Part shown: piece after piece, positions 26,549 to 35,415 of the stretch | Layout: each line of letters opens with the position of its first letter | Numbering within the stretch: the first letter of the stretch is position 1 | Assembly (NCBI GenBank): GCA_964419935.1 | Contig: CAYQQJ010000007.1 | Location: 62,001-126,000 of the forward strand | DNA from: CAYQQJ01 sp964419935 | Lineage (GTDB): Bacteria; Pseudomonadota; Gammaproteobacteria; Pseudomonadales; Cellvibrionaceae | Length of the DNA: 64,000 nt | Direction: 5' to 3' | Position numbers and translations under genes: made by a program | The notes under the pieces: generated by a model | What the model saw: only the letters and a program-made list of their open reading frames with translations | What the model was told of the DNA's origin: nothing | Databases searched by the model: none

Positions 26549-27724
26549 TCAACCCTGAGCGCGACTTTCCAGCATGGCAACCGCCGGCAGGGTTTTACCT
26601 TCCACGTATTCGAGGAAAGCACCGCCGCCGGTTGAAATATAGGAAATGCCATCGGTCAGGTTGAACTTGTCGATGGCTGCCAGCGTATCGCCACCACCGG
26701 CAATGGAGAATGCAGAACTTTCCGCAATGGCCTTGGCCACGGCTTCGGTTCCCTGGGCGAATGCCTGATATTCGAATACGCCGCAGGGGCCATTCCAGAT
26801 AATGGTTTTGGCGTTCTTCATCACTTCCGCAACCCGCGCGGCAGTTTCAGGACCGTAGTCGATGATTTCCTCGTCGGCTTGAATCTCGCTCACCTTTTTA
26901 ACTTCAGTGGCGGAGCTGTCGCTCCAGTCAGAGAAGCCGTCTTTGGTGGTGCGCACGTCGGTGGCAAAAATCACTTCGGTGGTTTCGCGCAGACGTTTGG
27001 CTTCGGGAATCAAATCCTTTTCATACAGCGAATTGCCCACTTCGTTGCCGGCGGAGGCAACAAAGGTATTGGAAATGCCGCCGCCGACCACCAAAACGTC
27101 GGCAATTTTTGACAGGGCATCCAGTACCGTCAGCTTGGTGGATACCTTGGCGCCGCCGACCAGTGCAACCATGGGGCGCTCGGGTTTGGCCAATGCTTTT
27201 TCCAGGGCGTCGAGTTCATTGGCGAGCAGTGGGCCGGCACAGGCAACTGGTGCGAACTTGGCAACTCCGTGGGTGGAGGCCTGGGCGCGGTGGGCGGTGC
27301 CGAAGGCGTCCATCACAAAAATATCGCACAAGCTGGCGTAAGCTTTCGCCAGCGTTTCGTCGTCTTTTTTCTCGCCCTTGTTGAAGCGAACGTTTTCCAG
27401 CAGCGCCAGCTGACCCTCTTGCAGGTCTACGCCGCTTTGCCAGTCTGTAATAACCGGCACATCCTGGCCGAGCAGCTGACTCAGATGCTTGGCCACCGGC
27501 GCGAGAGATTCTTCCGCCTTGAATTCCCCCTCGGTCGGGCGACCCAGATGGGACATGACAATGACTTTCGCACCGGCTTCAAGAGCCTGGCGCAGGGTGG
27601 GCAGTGCGGCCTGAATGCGCACGTCCGAGGTGATCTTGCCATTCATGATGGGCACATTCAGATCTTCGCGAATCAGTACGCGCTTACCGTTAAGATCCAG
27701 GTCCTTCATCAGTTTTACGTTCAT
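26549..27724 (-). CDS. pgk: phosphoglycerate kinase
   Basis: This 391-residue glycolytic enzyme transfers phosphate from 1,3-bisphosphoglycerate to ADP. The N-terminal domain has RVLIREDLNVP and MSHLGRP. The C-terminal nucleotide domain has the GGAKVSTK loop, NGPCGVFE and GGGDTLAAID. The length is normal. It lies downstream of tkt on the same strand, with a 389-bp gap containing a family B repeat, so a shared transcript is possible but not clear. No gap/epd gene is found between them. Confidence 0.97.
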   Translation of the reverse strand: MNVKLMKDLDLNGKRVLIREDLNVPIMNGKITSDVRIQAALPTLRQALEAGAKVIVMSHLGRPTEGEFKAEESLAPVAKHLSQLLGQDVPVITDWQSGVDLQEGQLALLENVRFNKGEKKDDETLAKAYASLCDIFVMDAFGTAHRAQASTHGVAKFAPVACAGPLLANELDALEKALAKPERPMVALVGGAKVSTKLTVLDALSKIADVLVVGGGISNTFVASAGNEVGNSLYEKDLIPEAKRLRETTEVIFATDVRTTKDGFSDWSDSSATEVKKVSEIQADEEIIDYGPETAARVAEVMKNAKTIIWNGPCGVFEYQAFAQGTEAVAKAIAESSAFSIAGGGDTLAAIDKFNLTDGISYISTGGGAFLEYVEGKTLPAVAMLESRAQG

Positions 27725-27854
27725 GTCTGCTCCATTAAAAATTGATCGTTGGGTTTGATATTCGGAATGACGCGAATTTTAGCTATTAGCCCGGCAATTA
27801 ATACTACCGGAGAAATTGACTTCACACGATAAAGGTGGTGGTGGACTTCGGCCC

Positions 27855-27962
27855 GTTTGTCATCAGGGATAGATCTTTTGAAAACGCATAAACACGTCCC
27901 TGTGGCTCCCGCGCGGCATCCCTGCCGCGAGGGTTTCAAAAGATCTATCCCTGATGACAAAC
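27855..27962. repeat. family B inverted-repeat element (B2)
   Basis: Perfect arms GTTTGTCATCAGGGATAGAT (from 27855) and ATCTATCCCTGATGACAAAC (to 27962) extend through TCTTTTGAAA/TTTCAAAAGA. The interior holds ACGTCCCTGTGG (27894-27905) and a small GCGGCATCCCTGCCGC hairpin. Orientation is opposite to the other three copies. It lies between the tkt 3' end and the pgk 5' end. Confidence 0.88.
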
Positions 27963-28062
27963 TACTTTGGCGAACTCGACGAACACTAGACCTCGACAAG
28001 AACCGTAAGTCGGATTATGAGCCCTGGGAGCTCGTAACCCGACAACCAAGCTTGCGAGTTTA

Positions 28063-28111
28063 AGCTGCAAGCGGCACGAATGCTTACAGCTTGAGCTTGC
28101 GGCTTGCAGCT
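28063..28111. terminator. hairpin directly downstream of tkt
   Basis: AGCTGCAAGC (28063-28072) pairs with GCTTGCAGCT (28102-28111), three bases from the tkt stop codon, with further short copies of the CTTGCAGCTT-type motif in the loop. The same motif recurs at the 3' end of the DUF3581 gene (around 40950). It may be a transcript-end structure. Confidence 0.45.
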
Positions 28112-28113
28112 AC

Positions 28114-30117
28114 CTAATCTTCCAGCAGTTCCGCCACGGTGTTCACGACATTGTCCAGCGTGAAGCCGAAGTGTTCGAACAACTGATCCGCCGGTGCGGA
28201 TTCGCCGAAGGTTGTCATGCCGATAATGCGTCCGTCCAGGCCCACATACTTGTACCAGAAGTCCGCGTGAGCGGCTTCCACAGCTACCCGGGCGGTTACA
28301 GACAGGGGCAACACGGCTTCGCGATAGGCGGCGTCCTGTTGCTCGTACAATTCAGGGCTGGGCATGGAAACCACGCGGATTTTCTTGCCATCGGCGCTGA
28401 GTTTGTCGGCGGCAGCAACCGCCAGTTCCACCTCGGAACCGGTGGCTATCAATATGGCTTCTGGTTCGCCCTGGCAATCCTTGAGTACGTAACCACCTCG
28501 GGCAATGTTGGCCACCTGAGTAGCGTCGCGCTCTTGGGGTTTCAAGCCCTGGCGGGTGAAGATCAAGGCGCTGGGGCCATGGCGATGTTCAATCGCGCCT
28601 TTCCAGGCGACAGCTGTTTCTATCGTGTCGCAGGGGCGCCAGGTGGTCATTTTGGGTGTGGCGCGCAGCGCGGTCAGTTGCTCCACGGGCTGATGGGTCG
28701 GGCCGTCTTCGCCCAGGCCGATGGAGTCGTGGGTGTATACAAAAATGCTCTGAATCCCCATGAGCGCGGACATACGCACGGCGTTGCGTGCATATTCCGT
28801 AAACATCAAGAAGGTTGCGCCGTAGTTGACGAAGCCGCCGTGCAGCGCAATGCCGTTCATGATGGCGCTCATGCCGAATTCGCGCACACCGTAATGGATG
28901 TAGTTGGCATTGGCGTCGTCAGCGGTGAGCGCCTTGGAGCCGTCCCAGATGGTCAGGTTCGAGGGTGCCAGATCCGCAGAGCCACCGAGCAATTCCGGCA
29001 ACAGCTTGCCATAGGCGTTCAAACAGTTGTGGGATGCCTTGCGCGTGGCCACCTTTTCCATCTGTTGCTGGGTTTCCTGAACATAGGCTTGCGCTTGTTC
29101 ACTGAACTGGGCAGGCAAGTCACCATTGATTACACGGCGTTCATATTCGTCTGCCAGGTCCGGGTGCGCGGCGCGATATTCGGCAAACTTGGCCGTCCAG
29201 CGCTGCTCGGCCTGGGCGCCTTTTTGCTTGGCATCCCAACCCAGATAAACCTCATCCGGAATCACAAAGGGCTCGTGCTGCCAGCCCATGGCCTGCCGGG
29301 CCGCGGCAACTTCGGCATCACCCAGGGCAGCACCGTGTACCGCTTCGGTGCCCTGCTTATTGGGCGCACCCATACCGATGATGGTCTGACAGCAGATCAA
29401 GGTGGGTCGATTGGTTTCAGCGCGAGCGGCTTCAATTGCGGCTTTGATGGCTTCCGGATCGTGACCGTCAACTTTGGGGATCACATGCCAACCGTAGGCT
29501 TCAAAACGGCGGGGAGTGTCATCGGTGAACCAGCCTTCCACTTCACCGTCGATGGAAATGCCGTTGTCGTCGTAAAAGCCGATCAGCTTGCCCAGCCCCA
29601 GGGTACCGGCCAGGGAGCACACTTCGTGAGAAATGCCTTCCATCAGGCAGCCGTCGCCCATAAAGGTATAAGTGTAGTGATCGACAATGGTGTGTTCGCC
29701 GCGGTTGAACTGCGCCGCCAGGATTTTCTCCGCAATGGCCATACCCACGGCATTGCTGAGCCCTTGGCCGAGGGGCCCCGTGGTGGTTTCCACGCCGGCG
29801 GTGTAGCCGTATTCGGGATGGCCCGGTGTTTGTGAATGCAACTGTCGGAAATTCGCCAGTTCCTTCATCGCCAAGTCATAGCCACTGAGGTGCAGCAGGG
29901 AGTAGATGAGCATGGAGCCGTGGCCGTTGGAGAGCACGAAGCGGTCTCGGTCGCTCCACTTGGGGTTGTTCGGGTTGTGCTGCAGGTAATCATTCCACAG
30001 CACTTCGGCGATATCGGCCATACCCATTGGCGCGCCGGGGTGGCCGCTATTGGCTTTTTGCACCGCATCCATACTCAATGCACGGATGGCGTTGGCGAGT
30101 TCTTTACGGGATGGCAT
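28114..30117 (-). CDS. tkt: transketolase
   Basis: This 667-residue thiamine-diphosphate enzyme of the pentose phosphate pathway moves two-carbon units between sugar phosphates. The N-terminus MPSRKELANAIRALSMDAVQ matches E. coli TktA closely and fixes the start at 30117; the frame is open 66 codons upstream. The thiamine-binding GDGCLMEGISHE motif (about 155-166) and DDNGISIDGEVEGW are present. The C-terminal transketolase domains contain THDSIGLGEDGPTHQPVEQL. It is divergent from the ArsR-type regulator. Confidence 0.97.
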   Translation of the reverse strand: MPSRKELANAIRALSMDAVQKANSGHPGAPMGMADIAEVLWNDYLQHNPNNPKWSDRDRFVLSNGHGSMLIYSLLHLSGYDLAMKELANFRQLHSQTPGHPEYGYTAGVETTTGPLGQGLSNAVGMAIAEKILAAQFNRGEHTIVDHYTYTFMGDGCLMEGISHEVCSLAGTLGLGKLIGFYDDNGISIDGEVEGWFTDDTPRRFEAYGWHVIPKVDGHDPEAIKAAIEAARAETNRPTLICCQTIIGMGAPNKQGTEAVHGAALGDAEVAAARQAMGWQHEPFVIPDEVYLGWDAKQKGAQAEQRWTAKFAEYRAAHPDLADEYERRVINGDLPAQFSEQAQAYVQETQQQMEKVATRKASHNCLNAYGKLLPELLGGSADLAPSNLTIWDGSKALTADDANANYIHYGVREFGMSAIMNGIALHGGFVNYGATFLMFTEYARNAVRMSALMGIQSIFVYTHDSIGLGEDGPTHQPVEQLTALRATPKMTTWRPCDTIETAVAWKGAIEHRHGPSALIFTRQGLKPQERDATQVANIARGGYVLKDCQGEPEAILIATGSEVELAVAAADKLSADGKKIRVVSMPSPELYEQQDAAYREAVLPLSVTARVAVEAAHADFWYKYVGLDGRIIGMTTFGESAPADQLFEHFGFTLDNVVNTVAELLED

Positions 30118-30314
30118 CAGCTCTCTACTCCTGAATCTATAGGTTGTCTTGGTCGCTATGAGGGGCACATAAGTTGGCGCATTTTCGCGCACCTTGACCG
30201 GCCAGTAAAGCCGGCTGACAAAAGCGGCCTGCCGAGGGCGCCAGTTTAACGGCATTGGCAGGTGCAGTGGGGGATGTTTCTGATATCTGTCTGCTAGCCG
30301 GCGGAAGCTCGACA

Positions 30315-30338
30315 CTATATCAAAATATTTTGATATAG
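30315..30338. promoter_or_regulatory. perfect 24-bp palindrome, probable operator of the ArsR-methyltransferase gene
   Basis: CTATATCAAAAT (30315-30326) and ATTTTGATATAG (30327-30338) form a perfect palindrome 27 bp before the regulator ATG, in the tkt divergent region. ArsR-family repressors bind such AT-rich dyads in their own promoters. No second copy was seen upstream of metK, ahcY or metF, which argues that a single site controls either the regulator alone or a long transcript. Confidence 0.65.
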
Positions 30339-30365
30339 ATTGGCTCCCCTGCTAAACTGCCGAAC

Positions 30366-31361
30366 ATGAGTGTTCAGCCCGAGGCCAAGCTGATGGCCAA
30401 TGCCAGCCTGCTACCTGAAAGTCAGGAAGTTGCCCGCCTGTTCAAGGCGGTGGGTGACCCTTTGCGGGTGGAAATCCTCTGTGCGCTGACAACGGACTCT
30501 TACGGGGTGCTGGAGCTGAGCCATGTGTTTCAGGTCAAACAGAGTGGCATGAGCCATCACCTCAAGGTCCTGGCCAACGCGGGCCTGGTATTGTCGCGCC
30601 GGGAAGGTAACTCCATCTTTTATCGCCGGGCTCAATTGGCGGTTGAAGACCCTTACCGGGAGCTCAAAGCCAGCCTGTTCGCCACTCTTGGACCGCAACT
30701 GCTCGGCGTACAGGTGCAGGCGCGGTTGGCACAGGTACACGGGGAGCGAGCGCAGACTTCCCAGCAATTCTTTGTGGAAAACGCGGACAAATTTCGGGAA
30801 CAGCAGGATCTAATTGCCAGCTTTCCCGTCTATAGCCAACAGGTGCTCGAGCTCTTGCAACAAACGCCCCTTGCAGAAAGGGCGCGGGCAGTGGAAGTGG
30901 GCCCCGGTGAAGGCGAGTTCCTGCCGGTGCTCGCGGCAAGGTTCGGGCAGGTACTCGGGCTCGACAGCAGTGCCGCGATGCTGGCCAAGGCGGCGGAACA
31001 CTGTGCGGAAATTGACAACATCAACCTGGTGAACGCGGATACCTCTTATCTGACGCAGTGCGTCGATCAGTTCGACTGCGCCGTGATGAACATGGTATTG
31101 CACCACACCTCGTCTCCGCGCCAGCTGTTTGCCGACGTGAGCAAAGCACTCAAGGTGAACGCGCCCCTGTTGGTAACCGAGCTGTGCCGCCACAACCAAA
31201 CCTGGGTCACTGAGGCGTGCGGAGACATTTGGTTGGGGTTCGATCCTGCGGATCTAACCCTGTGGGCCCAGGAAGCCAAGTTACAGGAAGGGCAGAGCAT
31301 GTACTTCGCACTGCGTAATGGTTTTCAGATTCAGGTAAAGCAATTTTTTAAACTCGCGTGA
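30366..31361 (+). CDS. ArsR-family regulator fused to a SAM-dependent methyltransferase domain (SahR-like)
   Basis: The protein has 331 residues. The N-terminal ArsR winged helix-turn-helix (about 20-100) has FKAVGDPLRVEIL and VKQSGMSHHLKVLANAGLV and lacks an obvious metal-binding Cys set. The C-terminal class I methyltransferase domain (about 160-320) has the SAM loop VEVGPGEGEFLP and the acidic GLDSS end of strand 2. Regulators of this design, described as SahR, control the S-adenosylmethionine cycle in Proteobacteria and are thought to sense S-adenosylhomocysteine. Here the gene sits directly upstream of metK, ahcY and metF, which fits that role. A perfect palindrome lies in its 5' region. 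Confidence 0.88.
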   Translation: MSVQPEAKLMANASLLPESQEVARLFKAVGDPLRVEILCALTTDSYGVLELSHVFQVKQSGMSHHLKVLANAGLVLSRREGNSIFYRRAQLAVEDPYRELKASLFATLGPQLLGVQVQARLAQVHGERAQTSQQFFVENADKFREQQDLIASFPVYSQQVLELLQQTPLAERARAVEVGPGEGEFLPVLAARFGQVLGLDSSAAMLAKAAEHCAEIDNINLVNADTSYLTQCVDQFDCAVMNMVLHHTSSPRQLFADVSKALKVNAPLLVTELCRHNQTWVTEACGDIWLGFDPADLTLWAQEAKLQEGQSMYFALRNGFQIQVKQFFKLA

Positions 31362-31426
31362 TAGCCCGGCAACTGACCGTTAGATTATGCTCGCAGACAC
31401 TGCACTTAGTCGAGTGCAATATTGGA

Positions 31427-31584
31427 GTTTGTCATCAGGGAAAGCTCTTTTGAAACCCTCGCGGCAGGGACGCCGCGGGGCCGCTCCTTGGCATCCTGCC
31501 ATCGCGGCATTAGTGCGTCCATGCACGTCGGAGCCACAGGGACGTGTTTATGCGTTTTCAAAAGAGCTTTCCCTGATGATAAAC
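31427..31584. repeat. family B inverted-repeat element with about 50-bp insertion (B3)
   Basis: Arms GTTTGTCATCAGGGAAAGC and GCTTTCCCTGATGATAAAC enclose the usual GC-rich interior, but about 50 extra bases (near 31475-31525) are inserted between GCCGCGGGG and GGAGCCACAGGG. It occupies the 377-bp gap between the regulator and metK, so the metK transcript either reads through it or starts after it. Confidence 0.85.
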
Positions 31585-31738
31585 GGGTCGAGGCCCCATG
31601 CAACAGTTGTCGTGTTAAGGCAGTCAATTCGGTAATGTCGGTTGCCAATTTAATAGGTTTTTGAATCGCTTTTTCACAATTTTTTTTGTTGAACTTCTTT
31701 CGGCAATTCCATCTTTATAAAAAAGGAGCAACACGTCC

Positions 31739-32893
31739 ATGGCTCAATATTCATTGTTTACTTCGGAGTCTGTCTCTGAGGGTCATCCCGATAAAATGGC
31801 GGATCAGATTTCTGATGCGGTACTGGACGCAATTCTGACGGAAGACAAACACGCCCGGGTTGCCGTCGAAACCATGGTGAAAACCGGCATGGCGATAATT
31901 GCCGGCGAGCTGCGCACCTCGACCTATATTGACCTGGAAGATCTGGTGCGCGATGTGATTCTGGACATTGGCTACAACTCCAGTGATGTCGGCTTCGACG
32001 GAAAATCCTGCGCGGTTCTTAATGCCATCGGCAAACAATCGGCGGACATCGCCATGGGGGTCGACGAAGGTCAGGACAAGGATCAGGGCGCGGGTGATCA
32101 GGGGTTGATGTTTGGTTACGCCACTAATGAAACCGATGTGCTGATGCCCGCGCCTATCTATTACGCGCACCGTCTGGTGGAGCGCCAGGCGCAGTTGCGC
32201 AAGAACGGCGCGCTCACCTGGTTGCGCCCGGATGCCAAGAGCCAGATCACCTTGCGCTATGACAATGACAAACCTGTGGCCATCGATGCTGTGGTGCTGT
32301 CGACACAGCACTCGCCCACGGTCAGCCAAAGCGTGATCAAGGAAGCCGTGATGGAGGAAATCATCAAACATGTACTGCCGGAAGAATGGCTGCACGCGGG
32401 AACCCAATATCACATCAACCCAACCGGTCAGTTCATTATTGGCGGCCCGGTAGGCGACTGCGGTTTGACGGGGCGCAAAATTATCGTCGATACCTACGGC
32501 GGCATGGCGCGTCATGGTGGTGGCGCCTTCTCTGGCAAGGACCCCTCCAAGGTGGATCGCTCCGCGGCATACGCGGGTCGTTATGTGGCCAAAAACATCG
32601 TTGCCGCCGGTCTCGCCGACCGCTGCGAAATTCAGGTGTCCTATGCCATTGGTGTGGCCGAACCCACGTCGATTTCCGTGAATACTTTCGGCACCGGAAA
32701 ATTGCCCGATGACCAGATTGGCAAATTGGTGCGCGAGCACTTCGACCTGCGCCCGCGCGGCCTGGTGGACATGCTTGACCTCCTGCGTCCCATTTATCGC
32801 GCAACCGCGGCTTACGGCCACTTTGGCCGCGAACTGCCGGAATTCACTTGGGAAAAAACAGATAAGGCGGCAGCGTTGAGAAGCGCGCTTTAA
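31739..32893 (+). CDS. metK: S-adenosylmethionine synthetase
   Basis: This 384-residue enzyme makes S-adenosylmethionine from methionine and ATP. The N-terminal FTSESVSEGHPDKMADQISD carries the ATP-binding histidine. The family signatures GAGDQGLMFGYA (about 115-126) and GGGAFSGKDPSKVDRS (about 259-274) are intact. AAAAGGAGC precedes the ATG. It is the second gene of the SAM-cycle cluster; the ahcY gene follows after a 200-bp structured spacer. Confidence 0.97.
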   Translation: MAQYSLFTSESVSEGHPDKMADQISDAVLDAILTEDKHARVAVETMVKTGMAIIAGELRTSTYIDLEDLVRDVILDIGYNSSDVGFDGKSCAVLNAIGKQSADIAMGVDEGQDKDQGAGDQGLMFGYATNETDVLMPAPIYYAHRLVERQAQLRKNGALTWLRPDAKSQITLRYDNDKPVAIDAVVLSTQHSPTVSQSVIKEAVMEEIIKHVLPEEWLHAGTQYHINPTGQFIIGGPVGDCGLTGRKIIVDTYGGMARHGGGAFSGKDPSKVDRSAAYAGRYVAKNIVAAGLADRCEIQVSYAIGVAEPTSISVNTFGTGKLPDDQIGKLVREHFDLRPRGLVDMLDLLRPIYRATAAYGHFGRELPEFTWEKTDKAAALRSAL

Positions 32894-32898
32894 AAGAG

Positions 32899-33065
32899 TA
32901 GGGGAAAGGTAGAAGGGGAAAGGGAAAAGTGGGTCGTGCTCGCCGCACGAACGTGCGCCGAGCGAGCTGACAGGGCAACGAAAAGTGAGAAAGTCTTGGA
33001 GCTGGCGGATTATTCTTTTCCCTTTTCCCTTTTCCCTTTTCCCTTCTTTACTTCTACCTTTTCCT
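32899..33065. repeat. facing purine and pyrimidine tracts between metK and ahcY (E1)
   Basis: A purine-rich arm (32899-32930, GGGGAAAGG/GGGAAAAG units) faces a pyrimidine arm (33014-33065, repeated TTTTCCC followed by CTTCTACCTTTTCC). They can pair into a long, slightly bulged hairpin. A second hairpin (32938-32963, GCTCG-C-CGCACG with its complement and an AA loop) lies inside. No SAH-riboswitch consensus was recognised. Confidence 0.7.
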
Positions 33066-33093
33066 TTAATTTATAAATTTACGAGGTTCACCT

Positions 33094-34482
33094 ATGTCCA
33101 CAGCAGAGAACATTAGTTTCGCCGACTATAAAGTCGCCGACATCAGCCTGGCCGACTGGGGCCGCAAGGAAATCAGCATTGCCGAGGGGGAGATGCCGGC
33201 GTTGATGGCATTGCGTGCAAAGTACCGTGCCGAGCAGCCGCTCAAGGGCGCGAAAATTATGGGTTGTATTCACATGACCATCCAGACTGCTGTGTTGATT
33301 GAAACACTGGTTGAGCTGGGCGCGGAAGTGCGTTGGTCATCGTGCAACATATTTTCGACTCAGGATCACGCCGCTGCCGCCATTGCCGCCGCCGGTATTC
33401 CCGTGTTTGCCTGGAAGGGCGAAACCGATGAGGAGTTCTGGTGGTGCATTGAGCAAACCGTCGTTGTCGATGGCAAGCCCTGGGATGCGAATATGATTCT
33501 GGATGATGGCGGCGACCTGACGCAGGTGGTGCACGACAAATTCCCTGAAATGCTGAAACATATTCACGGTATTTCCGAAGAAACCACCACTGGTGTGCAT
33601 CGTCTTCTGGAAATGATTGACGAAGGCACCTTGCTGGTGCCGGCCATTAACGTGAATGACGCCGTCACCAAATCCAAGAACGACAACAAGTATGGCTGTC
33701 GTCACAGCCTGAACGACGCAATCAAACGCGGCACTGACCATTTGCTGTCCGGCAAGAAGGCGTTGGTTATTGGTTACGGCGATGTGGGCAAGGGCTCTGC
33801 GGCGTCGCTGCGTCAGGAAGGCATGATCGTCAAGGTCAGTGAAGTCGACCCCATCTGCGCCATGCAGGCTTGCATGGACGGTTACGAAGTCGTGTCGCCT
33901 TACAAAAACGGTGTCAATACCGGCAATGTTGCCGATGTGGATCAGGATTTGTTGGGCAAGACGGATCTGGTGGTTACCACCACCGGCAACATCAACGTCT
34001 GTGATTCCGCGATGCTGCAAGCGCTTAAATCCGGCGCTATCGTCAGCAACATTGGCCACTTCGACAACGAGATCGACACTGCATTTATGCGTGCCAACTG
34101 GGAATGGGACGAAGTCAAGCCGCAGGTGCACAAGGTTTATCGTAACAAGGCGGAGAATGATCACCTGATCCTGCTGTCCGAAGGCCGCCTGGTCAACCTC
34201 GGTAATGCCACTGGGCATCCGTCGCGTATTATGGATGGCTCGTTTGCCAACCAGGTATTGGCACAGATGTATTTGTTTGAACGCAAATTTGCCGATCTTC
34301 CCGAAGATGAAAAAGTTGCCAATGTCTACGTGAGGGTGCTTCCTAAAAAACTCGACGAAGAAGTGGCAAAGGCTATGGTCGAGGGTTTTGGTGGCGTACT
34401 GACGCGTCTGACCAATGATCAGGCGAAGTATATCGGTGTCAGCGCCGATGGCCCCTATAAGCCAGAAAGTTATAAATATTAA
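33094..34482 (+). CDS. ahcY: adenosylhomocysteinase
   Basis: This 462-residue NAD-dependent enzyme hydrolyses S-adenosylhomocysteine to adenosine and homocysteine, relieving product inhibition of methyltransferases. Typical segments are GCIHMTIQTAVLIETL, the NAD loop VIGYGDVGKGSAASL (about 226-240), NIGHFDNEID and the C-terminal DGPYKPESYKY. GAGGT precedes the ATG. It lies between metK and metF. Confidence 0.98.
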   Translation: MSTAENISFADYKVADISLADWGRKEISIAEGEMPALMALRAKYRAEQPLKGAKIMGCIHMTIQTAVLIETLVELGAEVRWSSCNIFSTQDHAAAAIAAAGIPVFAWKGETDEEFWWCIEQTVVVDGKPWDANMILDDGGDLTQVVHDKFPEMLKHIHGISEETTTGVHRLLEMIDEGTLLVPAINVNDAVTKSKNDNKYGCRHSLNDAIKRGTDHLLSGKKALVIGYGDVGKGSAASLRQEGMIVKVSEVDPICAMQACMDGYEVVSPYKNGVNTGNVADVDQDLLGKTDLVVTTTGNINVCDSAMLQALKSGAIVSNIGHFDNEIDTAFMRANWEWDEVKPQVHKVYRNKAENDHLILLSEGRLVNLGNATGHPSRIMDGSFANQVLAQMYLFERKFADLPEDEKVANVYVRVLPKKLDEEVAKAMVEGFGGVLTRLTNDQAKYIGVSADGPYKPESYKY

Positions 34483-34563
34483 TGTTGATGGGCGAGCGGT
34501 ACTTTGATTGTTGCCGTTCGTCATACAACGTGTTCTGTAAAATAAGATTCAAGAAGATACGCT

Positions 34564-35406
34564 ATGAGTGAGCAAACCATCCGTTTGAGCTTTGAATTTT
34601 TTCCGCCGAAAACTGAAGTAGGGCGCGAGAAGCTGAAGGCTGTCCGACAGGAGCTGAACAAGCTGGAGCCGGATTATTTTTCCGTCACCTACGGTGCCGG
34701 TGGCTCGACCCGCGATACCACACTCGGTGTGGTCAAGGCGATGTTGGCGGAAGGGTTCAGCACCGCGCCGCATCTGTCTTTTGGGGGGGATGACGAAGAG
34801 TCAATGCTGGATTTGTTGAACCAGTACAAATCGTTGGGCGTCGAACGCCTGGTTGCGTTGCGGGGCGACATGCCGAGCGGCATGGGTGGCTCCTACCAGA
34901 TGGTTTACGCCAATGAGCTGGTGGCATTTATCCGCAAGCATTTCGGCAAGGATTTTCACATTGAAGTCGCGGCTTATCCGGAAATTCATCCGGAAGCGAA
35001 GAACTACGAAAGTGATGTGCGTTACCTGAAAGGCAAATTTGACGCAGGCGCCGACAGCGCGATCACCCAATATTTTTATAATCCCGACTCCTATTTCTAT
35101 TTTAGTGAGCATTGCCAACAGGCCGGTATCGATCAGCCGATTTACCCGGGCATTATGCCGATCACCAATTTCCGTAACCTGTCGCGTTTTAGCGACAATT
35201 GCGGCGCAGAAATTCCGCGCTGGGTGCGCAAGCGTCTGGAAGCTTACGGCGATAATCAGGAGAGCGTGACCGCATTCGGCCTGGATCTGGTCACTGAACT
35301 GTGCGAAACCTTATTGGAGAATGGTGCCCCCGGTTTGCACTTCTATACCATGAACCAGATCGATCCCACGGAAACCATTGTGAAGCGCCTGGGTTTGACG
35401 GACTAG
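34564..35406 (+). CDS. metF: 5,10-methylenetetrahydrofolate reductase
   Basis: This 280-residue flavoprotein makes 5-methyl-tetrahydrofolate for homocysteine remethylation. The N-terminus SFEFFPPKTEVGREKL, the segment YGAGGSTRD and the core LVALRGDMPSG and YPEIHPEA are those of bacterial MetF. With metK and ahcY it completes three steps of the SAM cycle on one strand. It is about 80 bp after ahcY and 9 bp before rsmE. Confidence 0.96.
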   Translation: MSEQTIRLSFEFFPPKTEVGREKLKAVRQELNKLEPDYFSVTYGAGGSTRDTTLGVVKAMLAEGFSTAPHLSFGGDDEESMLDLLNQYKSLGVERLVALRGDMPSGMGGSYQMVYANELVAFIRKHFGKDFHIEVAAYPEIHPEAKNYESDVRYLKGKFDAGADSAITQYFYNPDSYFYFSEHCQQAGIDQPIYPGIMPITNFRNLSRFSDNCGAEIPRWVRKRLEAYGDNQESVTAFGLDLVTELCETLLENGAPGLHFYTMNQIDPTETIVKRLGLTD

Positions 35407-35415
35407 GCGTCGAGC

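Noticed and set aside
28171..29835. Very long open frame on the plus strand opposite tkt
   Set aside because: It is the antisense shadow of a clear transketolase, has no recognisable domain, and its composition follows the tkt codons.
32894..33093. SAH riboswitch upstream of ahcY
   Set aside because: The spacer has a strong hairpin and facing tracts, but I could not find the conserved SAH-riboswitch core. Control by the ArsR-methyltransferase protein is a better explanation.
33337..34524. Long minus-strand open frame opposite ahcY, and a similar one opposite metK (31751-32821)
   Set aside because: Both mirror highly conserved enzymes on the plus strand; the translations show no family features.
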